NCBI GenBank assembly: GCA_022711355.1
Contig: JAKLFE010000024.1
Span: forward strand, 1-61,627
Direction of reading: 5' to 3'
DNA from: Spirochaetota bacterium
GTDB taxonomy: Bacteria; Spirochaetota; Spirochaetia; Treponematales; Rectinemataceae
DNA length: 61,627 bases
The notes below the pieces were generated by a model, which saw only the letters and a list, made by a program, of their open reading frames with translations, did no database searches and had not been told where the DNA came from. A program made the translations under genes and the position numbers. The first letter of the stretch is position 1, and the number at the start of each line of letters is the position of its first letter. Positions 51,594 through 58,803 of this stretch are shown piece after piece.

Positions 51594-52556
51594 ATGGCGA
51601 AAGAACGGACGACGAGCGGTTTCCTGGAACTTCTGGGCGGTCGAGGCGCAAAGGCCCCTGAGAAGAATGCCGAGCGGCAGGTGGCCGGCAGCGCCGTACC
51701 CAAGGAAAACGAGAGCGCGAGGCCCAAGAGCGGCGCGAGCCTCGCGCTCGTGAACTCGTCGCAGGAGGGCCTCGTCGAGCGGGTCATGAACGACCGCGGC
51801 TCCGCCATGCCGCCGGCCGAGGCGCGCGAGAACCTGGCCACGCTCCACGGCGTCCTCGCGGGGCTGTCGCAGAAGACCGTCGTTGTCATCTTCGCGATGG
51901 GCAAGGTCCTCGCGATGGTGAAGGAGCAGCTCCCCCACGGCGAGTTCATCCCATGGATCGAAGAGAATTGCCAATTCGACCGCATCCGTGCTTGGAGCTA
52001 TATAAAGGTCTACGAGCACTACAAGGACGAGCCGAAGCGAGCGCTCGCGGAGCTATCCATCAGCGAAGCCTACATCGAGGCCGGCGTGAAGAAGCTCACG
52101 GCTCCGGCCGAGGACGGCGCCGCGCCGCGCCTCCGGGGCTCCGGCGGGATCCTCGACGACGAGCCCGGCCCCGAGGAGTTCTCCGCGGCCTTCAAGAAGC
52201 CGACGCTCTCCGGGGTCGCGCTCAAGCACTACCGCATAGCGCCCTATCGCAACGGCACCCTCTACGTGGTCCGGCCGGAAATCGGCGTCCTGCCCGTGTG
52301 CAACCTCTACGCGAACATGGCGATCGAGGATCCCGCGTACCAGGCCGCGCTCGCCAAGGCTCACCAGGACCTGCAGCTCGCCCTCGAGGTCTTCTACTCC
52401 AAGGTCGAGGAGCTCGAGGACCGCGGCGCAATCCCCGCGCCCTTCGACTCGAGCCGCAAAGCCATGGTCGCGCGCATGCGGAATGTCTCGCCCGAGAAGA
52501 AGGAGTCCGCGAAGGCGAAGCCCAAACCGACCAAGGGGAAGGGAGGGAAGAAGTGA
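51594..52556 (+). CDS. DUF3102-like early protein
   Basis: This 320-residue protein has a DUF3102-type core (about 95-150: GKVLAMVKEQLPHGEFIPWIEENCQFD, AWSYIKVYEHY) common in phage and plasmid genomes. The Lys-rich tail (about 300-320) could bind DNA. It has no assigned role in Mu relatives. Confidence 0.7.
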   Translation: MAKERTTSGFLELLGGRGAKAPEKNAERQVAGSAVPKENESARPKSGASLALVNSSQEGLVERVMNDRGSAMPPAEARENLATLHGVLAGLSQKTVVVIFAMGKVLAMVKEQLPHGEFIPWIEENCQFDRIRAWSYIKVYEHYKDEPKRALAELSISEAYIEAGVKKLTAPAEDGAAPRLRGSGGILDDEPGPEEFSAAFKKPTLSGVALKHYRIAPYRNGTLYVVRPEIGVLPVCNLYANMAIEDPAYQAALAKAHQDLQLALEVFYSKVEELEDRGAIPAPFDSSRKAMVARMRNVSPEKKESAKAKPKPTKGKGGKK

Positions 52557-52768
52557 AGCTCGAGCTCACCGAGGACGGCTTCGCCGCCCTGAACGAGAAG
52601 ATCGCCGAGCTCCAGGACAAGGCGAGCGCCGGCATCGTGGAACCGACGCGCGCCGCGGCGATCCTGCGCGACGTGCGCGTGGATCTCTTCGGCTTGGCCC
52701 AACTCATGAAGGCCAAGATCGTCATAGCGGAAGATCCCGAGTGGACGGCAGGGCCCCTCGGAGCATAA
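52553..52768 (+). CDS. Small early protein, unknown
   Basis: This 71-residue protein (GTG at 52553, GTGA overlap) is helical and precedes the Gam-like gene by 15 bp. No family recognised. Confidence 0.55.
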   Translation: MKLELTEDGFAALNEKIAELQDKASAGIVEPTRAAAILRDVRVDLFGLAQLMKAKIVIAEDPEWTAGPLGA

Positions 52769-52783
52769 GGAAGGAGAGGGACG

Positions 52784-53296
52784 ATGGGAAGGTACAAGCC
52801 GAACGTGAGCGAGATCCAGAGCCTCGAGGACGCCGACCGGCTCCTCAAGGAGATGTGCGCCCTCGAGACGAAGATCGAGCGCATCGACTCCGAAGGCGAC
52901 AAGCAGATCGCCGAGATCAAGGCCAAGACGGCCGAGCAGGGCAAGGCGCTCCGCGAGCGCGTGAAGGAGCTCTCGGCCTCGCTCAAGGCCTACTCCGACT
53001 ACAACAAGAGCGAGCTCTTCAAGGACCGCAAGTCCATCGACCGGAGCTTCGGCTCCTTCGGCTACCGCAAGAATCCGCCGAGCATCACGACCGCGAAGGA
53101 CACCGTCGAGCTGCTCGAGAAGCTCGGCATGAGCCAGTACGTCCGCGTGAAGCGGGAGGTCGACAAGGAAGCCCTCATGGGCCTGGACGACGAGACCCTC
53201 GCCACGGTGAACGCGGTCCGCAAGGCCAAGGAGGAGTTCTTCGTCCAGCCTAAGCGCGAGATGGTGAACCAGGACATCCTCGCGGCGAGCGCGTGA
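52784..53296 (+). CDS. Gam-like host-nuclease inhibitor
   Basis: This 170-residue protein matches Mu Gam in size and in the long N-terminal helix followed by the RSFGSFGYRKNPPSI beta-core. Mu Gam is a Ku-like protein that binds DNA ends and protects them from exonuclease. A strong AAGGAGAGG site precedes it. Confidence 0.92.
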   Translation: MGRYKPNVSEIQSLEDADRLLKEMCALETKIERIDSEGDKQIAEIKAKTAEQGKALRERVKELSASLKAYSDYNKSELFKDRKSIDRSFGSFGYRKNPPSITTAKDTVELLEKLGMSQYVRVKREVDKEALMGLDDETLATVNAVRKAKEEFFVQPKREMVNQDILAASA

Positions 53297-53305
53297 TTCA
53301 AGCTC

Positions 53306-53332
53306 CAGGCCGTTCTGGACGTCCGGCCTGGA
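53306..53332 (+). terminator. GC hairpin after the Gam-like gene
   Basis: CCAGGCCG and CGGCCTGG pair with an 11-base loop just after the stop. A4-5 but no T-run follows, so this is an RNA structure more than a plain terminator. Confidence 0.35.
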
Positions 53333-53506
53333 CGAAGACGGGAAAAAGTTAACCCGGAGTCGGGTCCTGCTGGCGAGTCGATAGGCGTCATGGAAGAACG
53401 TGCATGAGGGCGAATGAGGCAACGACCGGGCGACAAGGACGAGGGAAAGCCAAGAAGGCAGGACGTAGCCGTGAACGCGGTGAGGCCGGTGGAAGCCCGG
53501 CACCAT

Positions 53507-53596
53507 GGGGGATCGGCGCTGACGGGGTCAAGCGCAAGGCGGGAACGGGCACCGCATCACGGAAAGCCGAAGAGGGTTCGACTCCCTCATCCCCCT
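53507..53596 (+). ncRNA. tRNA-like element
   Basis: GGGGGAT (53507-53513) pairs perfectly with ATCCCCC (53589-53595), as a 7-bp acceptor stem. A T-arm with GAGGG, loop TTCGACT and CCCTC (53572-53588) precedes it. A GCGC/GCGC D-stem and a CGG-AAAG-CCG variable arm can be drawn, giving 90 nt as in type II tRNAs. However, the D-loop has 12 bases, the anticodon arm is only 4 bp (GCGG/CCGC), the base at position 33 would be A not T, and no CCA is encoded. It is therefore a tRNA-like or degraded tRNA. Confidence 0.45.
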
Positions 53597-53612
53597 CGAC
53601 GAGGAGTGCTCG

Positions 53613-54116
53613 ATGACCAGTGCGTTAAGAAACAGGACGGAGCGGCTCGCCCTCATCCATCTCGCGCGCAAGGATCGCGGCCTCGACGAGTACGCATACC
53701 ACGCGCTCCTCGCCGGCGCGGCGGGAGTGGAGAGCGCCGCGGCCATCGAAACGGAAGCGCAGTTCGAGGAGGTCATGCGCGCTTTCGCCAACCTCGGTTT
53801 TCGACGCAAGCCGTCCACGCGGAAACGGATGCCTGTGAAGCCGGAACAGCAGGGAAATTACTGTTCCGCAAAGCAGCTCTATTACATCAAGGGCCTATGG
53901 GAACTGGCCTCTCGCGCGAAGGATGAAAAGAGCCTCCGCGCGATGGTGAAGCGCATCTCGAAGGTGGACGAGTTGCGTTTTCTCCTGAAGGGCGAGGCAT
54001 CGAAGGTCATTCTCGCTCTGCGGGATATCTGCTGGAAGGCCGGAATAAACCCGGATGGTCCAGCGCCGCGGCCGACCGACGCATGCATCCACAATCCGGA
54101 TGGAGCGCGTACATGA
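53613..54116 (+). CDS. GemA-like regulatory protein (DUF1018)
   Basis: This 167-residue protein has the gp16/GemA N-terminal pattern (LALIHLARKDRGLDEYAYHALL) and the second block QLYYIKGLWELASR. In Mu, GemA affects host gene expression and replication; its mechanism is poorly known. An AGGAG site precedes it. Confidence 0.9.
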   Translation: MTSALRNRTERLALIHLARKDRGLDEYAYHALLAGAAGVESAAAIETEAQFEEVMRAFANLGFRRKPSTRKRMPVKPEQQGNYCSAKQLYYIKGLWELASRAKDEKSLRAMVKRISKVDELRFLLKGEASKVILALRDICWKAGINPDGPAPRPTDACIHNPDGART

Positions 54117-54358
54117 TCGACGATCGAACGGCAGCGACACAACCGGTTTTCGAGAGCGTGCGCCGCAGCGATTGGACGCCCCTCATCATAAAGAGCAAGG
54201 TGCGTTGGTCGAACTACTGGCGATCGTGTAGGCCCTGCCCGGCTTGTCGCGGAGATCTCTCTACCAACGGCCGCGGTTCCTGGCGTTGCCCTCGCTGCGG
54301 ATGGAGAGAACGATCGCGGATCGCGCAGCGCGACCGATCGCGCAAGGAGTGCGCATGA
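54113..54358 (+). CDS. Small zinc-ribbon protein
   Basis: This 81-residue protein (start 54113, ATGA overlap) has CPAC and CPRC pairs separated by about 15 residues, a zinc ribbon. Its tail is basic. It may bind nucleic acid or serve as an adaptor. Confidence 0.65.
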   Translation: MIDDRTAATQPVFESVRRSDWTPLIIKSKVRWSNYWRSCRPCPACRGDLSTNGRGSWRCPRCGWRERSRIAQRDRSRKECA

Positions 54359-54753
54359 GGAATCTTCTCACCGTTCTCGAGGCGGCCGAGCGGATCGGCT
54401 GCGACGCGAACCATGTGTACTACCTTATCAATACCGGCGTCCTGTTCGCGTTCAAGGTCCGGTGGATCTACCGGATCGATTCCGCCACCGTGGAGGCATA
54501 TGCTGCCCGACGACTTGAAACAGGAGCTGCTCGAGTCATTGCCTGCAATTCTGGATGTCCCGGATATCTGTTCAATCTTGCGGGTATCCCGAAAAACGGT
54601 ACTGCGCGAGATCAGCGCGCACCGCTTGATCGCCTATCAAGTCGACGACGAGTGGAACGTGAACCGTACGGACTTCCTGGCCTACCTCAGCCGCAACGGA
54701 ACCCTGTAGCCGCTCGCCCTCGGCCGGTTCAGTATGAACTCGATATCGCATAG
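54355..54753 (+). CDS. HTH_17 (excisionase-type) protein with overlapping 3' part
   Basis: The first 50 residues (LTVLEAAERIGCDANHVYYLINTG, WIYRIDSATVEAY) are a typical MerR/excisionase-like winged helix. After about residue 58 the frame runs out-of-phase through the next gene for over 200 bases and reads like shadow sequence. Either the C-terminus is an overprinted tail or a stop was lost by an indel. Confidence 0.6.
   Translation: MRNLLTVLEAAERIGCDANHVYYLINTGVLFAFKVRWIYRIDSATVEAYAARRLETGAARVIACNSGCPGYLFNLAGIPKNGTARDQRAPLDRLSSRRRVEREPYGLPGLPQPQRNPVAARPRPVQYELDIA
54500..54709 (+). CDS. Second HTH_17 protein
   Basis: This 69-residue protein has a good GGAGG site and an excisionase-type HTH (DVPDICSILRVSRKTVLREISAHRL, then WNVNRTDFLAYL). 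Together with the preceding gene it forms a tandem pair. Either could be the missing late activator. Confidence 0.7.
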   Translation: MLPDDLKQELLESLPAILDVPDICSILRVSRKTVLREISAHRLIAYQVDDEWNVNRTDFLAYLSRNGTL

Positions 54754-54994
54754 AAGCTTCGTCATCCTCAAGGCCGAGCTGATCAAGCAAGGCAAATCTT
54801 GCCGGCGGCTTCAGGCCCGCTCCGGACGCATACCGGCGGCGCTCGACCATGCCGAGAAGACCCTCCGAGATGCATTGGGAGAGCTTAGGAACCTCGAACA
54901 GGAACTCCTACAGATGGACCTTTTCGAGCCATCGCGCCCGCTTGTCGATCAGCTTGACGAAGCTCCAGCCTTCACCGGCGCGCGCTCGGAGTAG
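54734..54994 (+). CDS. Small protein, last early gene
   Basis: This 86-residue helical protein (about residues 8-60) ends the early operon. The ribosome site is weak. No family recognised. Confidence 0.5.
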   Translation: MNSISHRSFVILKAELIKQGKSCRRLQARSGRIPAALDHAEKTLRDALGELRNLEQELLQMDLFEPSRPLVDQLDEAPAFTGARSE

Positions 54995-55216
54995 TCCTTC
55001 CGAGTATTTCATTACTGGCTTGATAGTTAAACAGTATTAAACGGTCGCGGCCCAACGGGGACGTAAACGGCCTTAAAACGGCCTTTCCTATGCTTTTCCC
55101 TAGATCCTTGTTGCATGGCGATAGGGGCAGGGGGGCTATGCAAGGGTTAATGTCATAAAGAGTTAAGGAGCAAAGAGCCCTCGGGGCTTCTTTATCATTA
55201 TCTATGCTAGATTACA
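54995..55216. promoter_or_regulatory. Prophage right end
   Basis: This holds three CTATGC motifs (55088, 55136, 55202; GCATAG on the other strand), an AAACGGCCTTAAAACGGC repeat (55065-55082) and a TATTAAACGG variant at 55033. These are candidates for transposase-binding sites, as the three R-sites in Mu. The terminus is TTACA. Confidence 0.55.
55172..55200 (+). terminator. Intrinsic terminator at the right end
   Basis: AAAGAGCCC, TCG, GGGCTTCTTT forms a 9-10-bp stem with one G-T/mismatch and is followed by an AT-rich tail. It ends the early operon 20 bp before the host junction. Confidence 0.7.
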
Positions 55217-55221
55217 CATGT
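55217..55221 (+). repeat. Target-site duplication, right copy (CATGT)
   Basis: This is the second copy of the 5-bp target; host DNA continues from here. Confidence 0.88.
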
Positions 55222-56299
55222 AGGGAGGGACCCGGTCGAGGCGCGCACCCTCTCCGCCCTCCTCGCGGGCCTGTACGCCGTCCTCGCCTTCGAGGACGAG
55301 GCGGGCGCCCGGGCGGCGGCGCGGGACAGCCCGCCGGCCGCCGTGGTCGTGGACCTGGACGAGGGCCCCGAGGAGCGGCTGCGCTTCGTCGGCCTCCTGG
55401 CCCGGGAGGGCCGGCGGGTCATCGCCCTGTCGCGGGAAGGGAGCGCCCGGAGCGTCGTCCTCGCGGTCCGGAGCGGGGCGGCCGACTTCCTCCGCAAGCC
55501 CTACAGCGCCGAGGAGCTGCGCCGCTCCATCGCGGGGCCGGGGGCCGTCCCGCCCGGCGAGGGCTCCTCGGGCCCCTTCCTCGGCGCGAGCCCGGCTATC
55601 CGCAGGGTCGCCGAGCTCCTCAGGCTCTACGCCGGCTCGGACTACCCCGTCCTCATCCTCGGCGAGAGCGGGACGGGCAAGGAGGTCGCCGCCCGCGCCC
55701 TCCACGGGCGCTCCGCCCGGTCCGCCGGCCCCTTCGTCGCGAGGAACTGCGCCGCCCTGCCCGAGCTCCTCGCCGAGAGCGAGCTCTTCGGCACGGAGCG
55801 GGGCGCCTTCACCGACGCCCTCTCCCGGCCCGGCGCCTTCGAGCTCGCCCGGGGCGGGGTCCTCTTCCTCGACGAGATAGCGGAGGCGGGGCCGGGACTC
55901 CAGGCGAAGCTGCTCCGCGCCCTCGAGAGCGGGGAGCTCTGGCGGCTCGGGGCCTCGAAGCCCTCCTGGGTCGACCTCCGCTTCGTCGCGGCGACCTGCG
56001 CCGACCTCGGGGCCGCGGTCGAGCGGGGGAGCTTCAAGCCCGAGCTCCTCTACCGCATCGACACCCTCGTCCTGGAGATGCCGCCCCTGCGCGAGCGGCG
56101 CGAGGACATCCCCGACCTCGCCGCCCACTTCTCCCTCGCCGCCTCGGGGGGCAGGACCCTGCCCGGGGCCGGGGCCCTCGACAAGCTCGCGGCCTACCCC
56201 TGGCCCGGCAACGTCCGCCAGCTGCGCAACGTCGTGCATCGCGCCATCGTGCTCTCCGAGGGGGCCGAGGAGCTGGGCGAGGAGCACATCGTCTTCTAG
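55217..56299 (+). pseudogene. NtrC-like regulator (3' part), interrupted by the prophage
   Basis: Joined with 18687-18701 this gives a 365-residue protein. The receiver-like domain (about 1-115) keeps Asp in VVVDLDEG and Lys in LRKP but lacks the usual acidic pair at the start (HVGRDP). The AAA+ domain (about 128-350) has GESGTGKE (Walker A), a GAFTDA loop instead of the sigma54-contacting GAFTGA, FLDEIAE (Walker B) and an arginine-rich LYRIDTL. There is no DNA-binding HTH at the C-terminus. In the lysogen the first in-frame stop is inside the phage end, so it is probably off. Confidence 0.88.
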
Positions 56300-57075
56300 C
56301 CGGAAGCGCTTCCTTCGCCGCCCGCTCCGGGCGCCCTGCTCGCCAGGCCGGCGGCCTTGCGAGCTAGGCCGGCGGCCTTGCTGAAGATGGCCTCGAGGTA
56401 GTCGAGCTCGCCGGGGGTGTAGGCCGCCCGCTCCGCCGTGTCGCGGAGGAAGTCCTCGAGCCGGCGGCCGCCCGCTATCTTGAAGAAGCCCAGGCTCCGC
56501 AGCTCGGCGCCCATGCGGGCCACCGACTCGTCCACCAGGGAGCGGGACGCGGGCTCGGCCGAGCCGTCCCGGCCGCCGAGGGCCGCCGAGCGCAGCTCGT
56601 AGCAGGCGATCTGCACGGCCTGGGCGAGGTTGAGGGAGGGGAAGGCCTCGGAGCTCGGGATGTGCACGGCGAGGGAGCACAGGGAAAGCTCCTCGTCCGT
56701 GAGGCCCGTGCGCTCGTTCCCGAAGACGAGGGCCACCGTGCCGGAGGCCGGCCGGCCGGCGAGCCGCGCGGCGAAGTCGGCCACGCTGACCGAGAAGGAT
56801 TTGCGCCGCTCGCCCCGGCGCCGGGTGAAGCCGGCCGCGAGGCTCGCCTCGGCGAGGGCCGAGCCGAGGTCGGGGAAGCGCAGCGCCGACTCGTAGAGGT
56901 CGAAGGCGTGGACGGCCATGGAGCGGACCTGCTCCTCGTCGTAGCCGGGGCAGGCGGCAAGGGCGAGGCGGGAGAGGCCCATGGTCTTCATGGCCCGGCA
57001 GGCCGCGCCGACGTTGCCCGCTTCCTGGGCGCGGCTGAGGACGACGAGGTAGGACGAGAGATCGGGTTCGCGCAC
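56296..57075 (-). CDS. RNA methyltransferase, TrmJ-like (SPOUT, TrmH family)
   Basis: The GTG at 57075 with AAGGAAG before it gives 259 residues. N-terminal LSRAQEAGNVGAACRAMKTMG, then VALVFGNERTGLT (motif 2) and HIPSSEAFPSLNLAQAV (motif 3) form the AdoMet knot. TrmJ methylates the ribose at position 32 of tRNAs; an rRNA substrate is also possible. The 3' end overlaps the regulator gene by 4 bp tail to tail. Confidence 0.9.
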   Translation of the reverse strand: MREPDLSSYLVVLSRAQEAGNVGAACRAMKTMGLSRLALAACPGYDEEQVRSMAVHAFDLYESALRFPDLGSALAEASLAAGFTRRRGERRKSFSVSVADFAARLAGRPASGTVALVFGNERTGLTDEELSLCSLAVHIPSSEAFPSLNLAQAVQIACYELRSAALGGRDGSAEPASRSLVDESVARMGAELRSLGFFKIAGGRRLEDFLRDTAERAAYTPGELDYLEAIFSKAAGLARKAAGLASRAPGAGGEGSASG

Positions 57076-57160
57076 GAGGGGGCTTCCTTGGCCGGGCGCC
57101 CGCAGCTCGCGGCGGGACGGGCGGATCCGCCGGGCGGGGCCTCGTTCCGCCCGTCCCGCC

Positions 57161-57189
57161 TTGCGGGGCTGGCCGGCGGCGGCTATAGT
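57161..57189 (+). promoter_or_regulatory. Promoter of the SDR gene
   Basis: TTGCGG (57161-57166), 17 bp, TATAGT (57184-57189). The ATG is ten bases beyond and lacks a ribosome site, so the message may be leaderless or nearly so. Confidence 0.5.
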
Positions 57190-57198
57190 ACGTCCCGT

Positions 57199-57966
57199 AT
57201 GGCCGATCCGCAAGCGGGGAAGGGCTCCGGATCCCTCCCCTTCCGGGGCCGCCGGGCCTTCGTCCTCGGCGGCTCGGGGGGCCTCGGGCGCGCCGCCTGC
57301 CGCGCCCTGGCCCGCCGCGGGGCATCCCTCCTCGTCCACGGGGGGAGCTCGCCCGAGCGCCTCGAGGCCGCCCTCGCCGAGGCCCGGGAGCTCGGCGCCC
57401 CGGAAGCCGAGGGCTTCCTCCTACGGATCGAGCGCCCCGCCGACCTCCTGGACGGGCTGGCCGGGCTCGGCCGGATCGACATCCTCGTCGCCTCCTTCGG
57501 GCCCTTCCTGCGCAAGAGCCTCGCCGACACCGGCGCGCGGGACTGGGAGCGCCTCGCCCTCCTCGACCTGGCCCTGCCCGGCGCCCTCTGCTCCGCCCTC
57601 TACCCCCCGATGGCCGCCCGCGGCTGGGGCAGGATACTCCTCTTCGGCGGCAGCCGCACCGACGCGATCCGCGCTTATTCGAGCAACGCGGCCTACGCGG
57701 CGGCCAAGACCGGCCTCGCCGTCCTCGCCAAGTCCCTCGCCGCCGAGGGCGCGGCCGCGGGGCTGGGCTGCCTCCTCGTCTGCCCCGGCTTCGCCGACAC
57801 GGAGTACCTGGGTCCACGGGAGCGGGAGGCCCTCGCCGCCCGGGCTCCCGGCGGCCGCCTCCTCCCTCCCGACGGGATAGCCGAAGCGGCCATCGGCCTC
57901 CTCGCCGCCGAGCCCTGCGCCGCCTCCGGCGGGATCCTCAGCCTCGACGGGGGGCTCTCGCTGTAG
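57199..57966 (+). CDS. Short-chain dehydrogenase/reductase
   Basis: This 255-residue protein has the Rossmann motif LGGSGGLGRA (GxxxGxG, about residues 23-32), an active-site YAAAK (about 171-175), and a downstream CPGFADT motif. The usual NNAG is replaced by ASFGP. Such enzymes use NAD(P)H on fatty-acyl, sugar or other carbonyl substrates. The substrate is not defined. It stands alone between leftward methyltransferase and STAS gene. Confidence 0.85.
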   Translation: MADPQAGKGSGSLPFRGRRAFVLGGSGGLGRAACRALARRGASLLVHGGSSPERLEAALAEARELGAPEAEGFLLRIERPADLLDGLAGLGRIDILVASFGPFLRKSLADTGARDWERLALLDLALPGALCSALYPPMAARGWGRILLFGGSRTDAIRAYSSNAAYAAAKTGLAVLAKSLAAEGAAAGLGCLLVCPGFADTEYLGPREREALAARAPGGRLLPPDGIAEAAIGLLAAEPCAASGGILSLDGGLSL

Positions 57967-58123
57967 GGGCGGCCCCGGGCGGCGGAGTCCGTTCAGTCCC
58001 CGGCCCGGACTGCCGATAATGCCAAGGAGCGGCCGCCGGCAACGGGCCGCCGCCCCCGGCGGCAGGGCGCGGGAAGGGCCGGCAGGAGGCCGCGAAGGGC
58101 CCGCGGGCCCGGCCGGCGAGGAT

Positions 58124-58153
58124 TTGACAGCGCATTGACGAGAGCATTATTAT
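58124..58153 (+). promoter_or_regulatory. Promoter of the STAS gene
   Basis: TTGACA (58124-58129) is followed after 18 bp by TATTAT (58148-58153). Confidence 0.6.
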
Positions 58154-58205
58154 GCTTCTACAATAGAACCTGAATCGTCGAGACGAGGCCAAGAAGAGGA
58201 GCACC

Positions 58206-58760
58206 ATGCCGAATAATAACGATATCGTTCCCGGATTCGACGACGAGAAGGACGACAGCCTCAAGATCCGCCTCCAGAAAGTCGAGTCCGTGGACAACTG
58301 CCTCGCCCTCTTCCTGACCGGCTATATCGACACCTACAATTCCAACTTCTTCCAGAAACGGGTCGGCAAGGCCATCGACGGCGGGAACATCCGCCTGATC
58401 TTCAACTGCGGCGGCCTGAACTACGTCTCCTCGACCGGCATCGGCTCCTTCACCGCCTTCCTCAAGGCCGTCAAGCCGCGGGGCGGCGACATCGTCCTCC
58501 TCGAGATCCAGCCCAAGGTCTACGAGGTCTTCCAGCTCCTCGGCTTCTCCCAGTTCTTCAACATCAAGGACAACCTCGACGAGGCCACGGCCTTCTTCAA
58601 GCAGGGCGACCAGACCGCGGCCGCCTCCGTCTTCCCCAAGATCTTCTCCTGCCCCATCTGCAACAAGAAGCTCAAGGCCGCCAAGCCCGGCCGCTTCCGC
58701 TGCTCCGAGTGCAAGACCATCCTCGCGATCGACAACTCGGGCCAGGTCTTCCTCGGCTAG
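58206..58760 (+). CDS. STAS-domain anti-sigma antagonist with C-terminal zinc ribbon
   Basis: This 184-residue protein has a STAS domain (about 20-125) with the switch serine in NYVSSTGIGS, which in SpoIIAA-type proteins is phosphorylated by a partner kinase. A Cys4 zinc ribbon follows (CPIC ... CSEC, about residues 152-175). The fusion suggests regulation of a sigma factor or a phosphatase pathway with a nucleic-acid or metal-binding part. No kinase is nearby. Confidence 0.85.
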   Translation: MPNNNDIVPGFDDEKDDSLKIRLQKVESVDNCLALFLTGYIDTYNSNFFQKRVGKAIDGGNIRLIFNCGGLNYVSSTGIGSFTAFLKAVKPRGGDIVLLEIQPKVYEVFQLLGFSQFFNIKDNLDEATAFFKQGDQTAAASVFPKIFSCPICNKKLKAAKPGRFRCSECKTILAIDNSGQVFLG

Positions 58761-58803
58761 GCGCCCCGACGGGGGCCCGACCCGCCACGCAAGGAGGTTC
58801 GCG

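Larger units (their letters stand above)
53297..53612 (+). other. Non-coding 316-base stretch between gam-like and gemA-like genes
   Basis: Frames exist here but their composition is low-complexity and none begins with a good ribosome site. The right part forms a tRNA-like fold, so the stretch may be a structured RNA. Confidence 0.45.
18707..55216 (+). mobile_element. Complete Mu-like transposable prophage, 36,510 bp
   Basis: The left terminus is TGTAA and the right terminus TTACA, a 5-bp terminal inverted repeat with the TG/CA ends of Mu relatives. CATGT flanks both sides. Inside are MuA-, MuB-, Gam- and GemA-like genes, a repressor, and full head, tail and lysis sets. The only interrupted phage gene seen is a small duplicated remnant, so the element may be functional. 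Its GC content is lower than the host's and drops sharply in the cargo regions. Early and late genes are divergent, unlike Mu itself. Confidence 0.93.

Noticed and set aside
53507..53596. Functional tRNA gene
   Set aside because: The anticodon arm is one pair short, position 33 is not T, the D-loop is too long and no anticodon is convincing. Kept only as tRNA-like.
53404..53926. Two frames of 70 and 170 codons across the tRNA-like stretch
   Set aside because: Both lack ribosome sites, have shadow-like composition and run into the GemA-like gene in another frame.
47553..54994. CRISPR array or anti-CRISPR cluster among the small early genes
   Set aside because: No regularly spaced repeats exist in the window, and no HTH-anti-CRISPR pair pattern was evident.
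18704..55155. Alternative prophage ends with TGTTGTAACCC on the left and GGGTTAATGTCA on the right
   Set aside because: The flanks then show no target duplication, and the host gene is not restored. The CATGT solution restores a frame exactly.
55202..57817. Leftward 871-codon frame across the regulator and SDR genes
   Set aside because: It is a composition-driven shadow rich in Arg/Gly/Pro that covers three well-supported genes.
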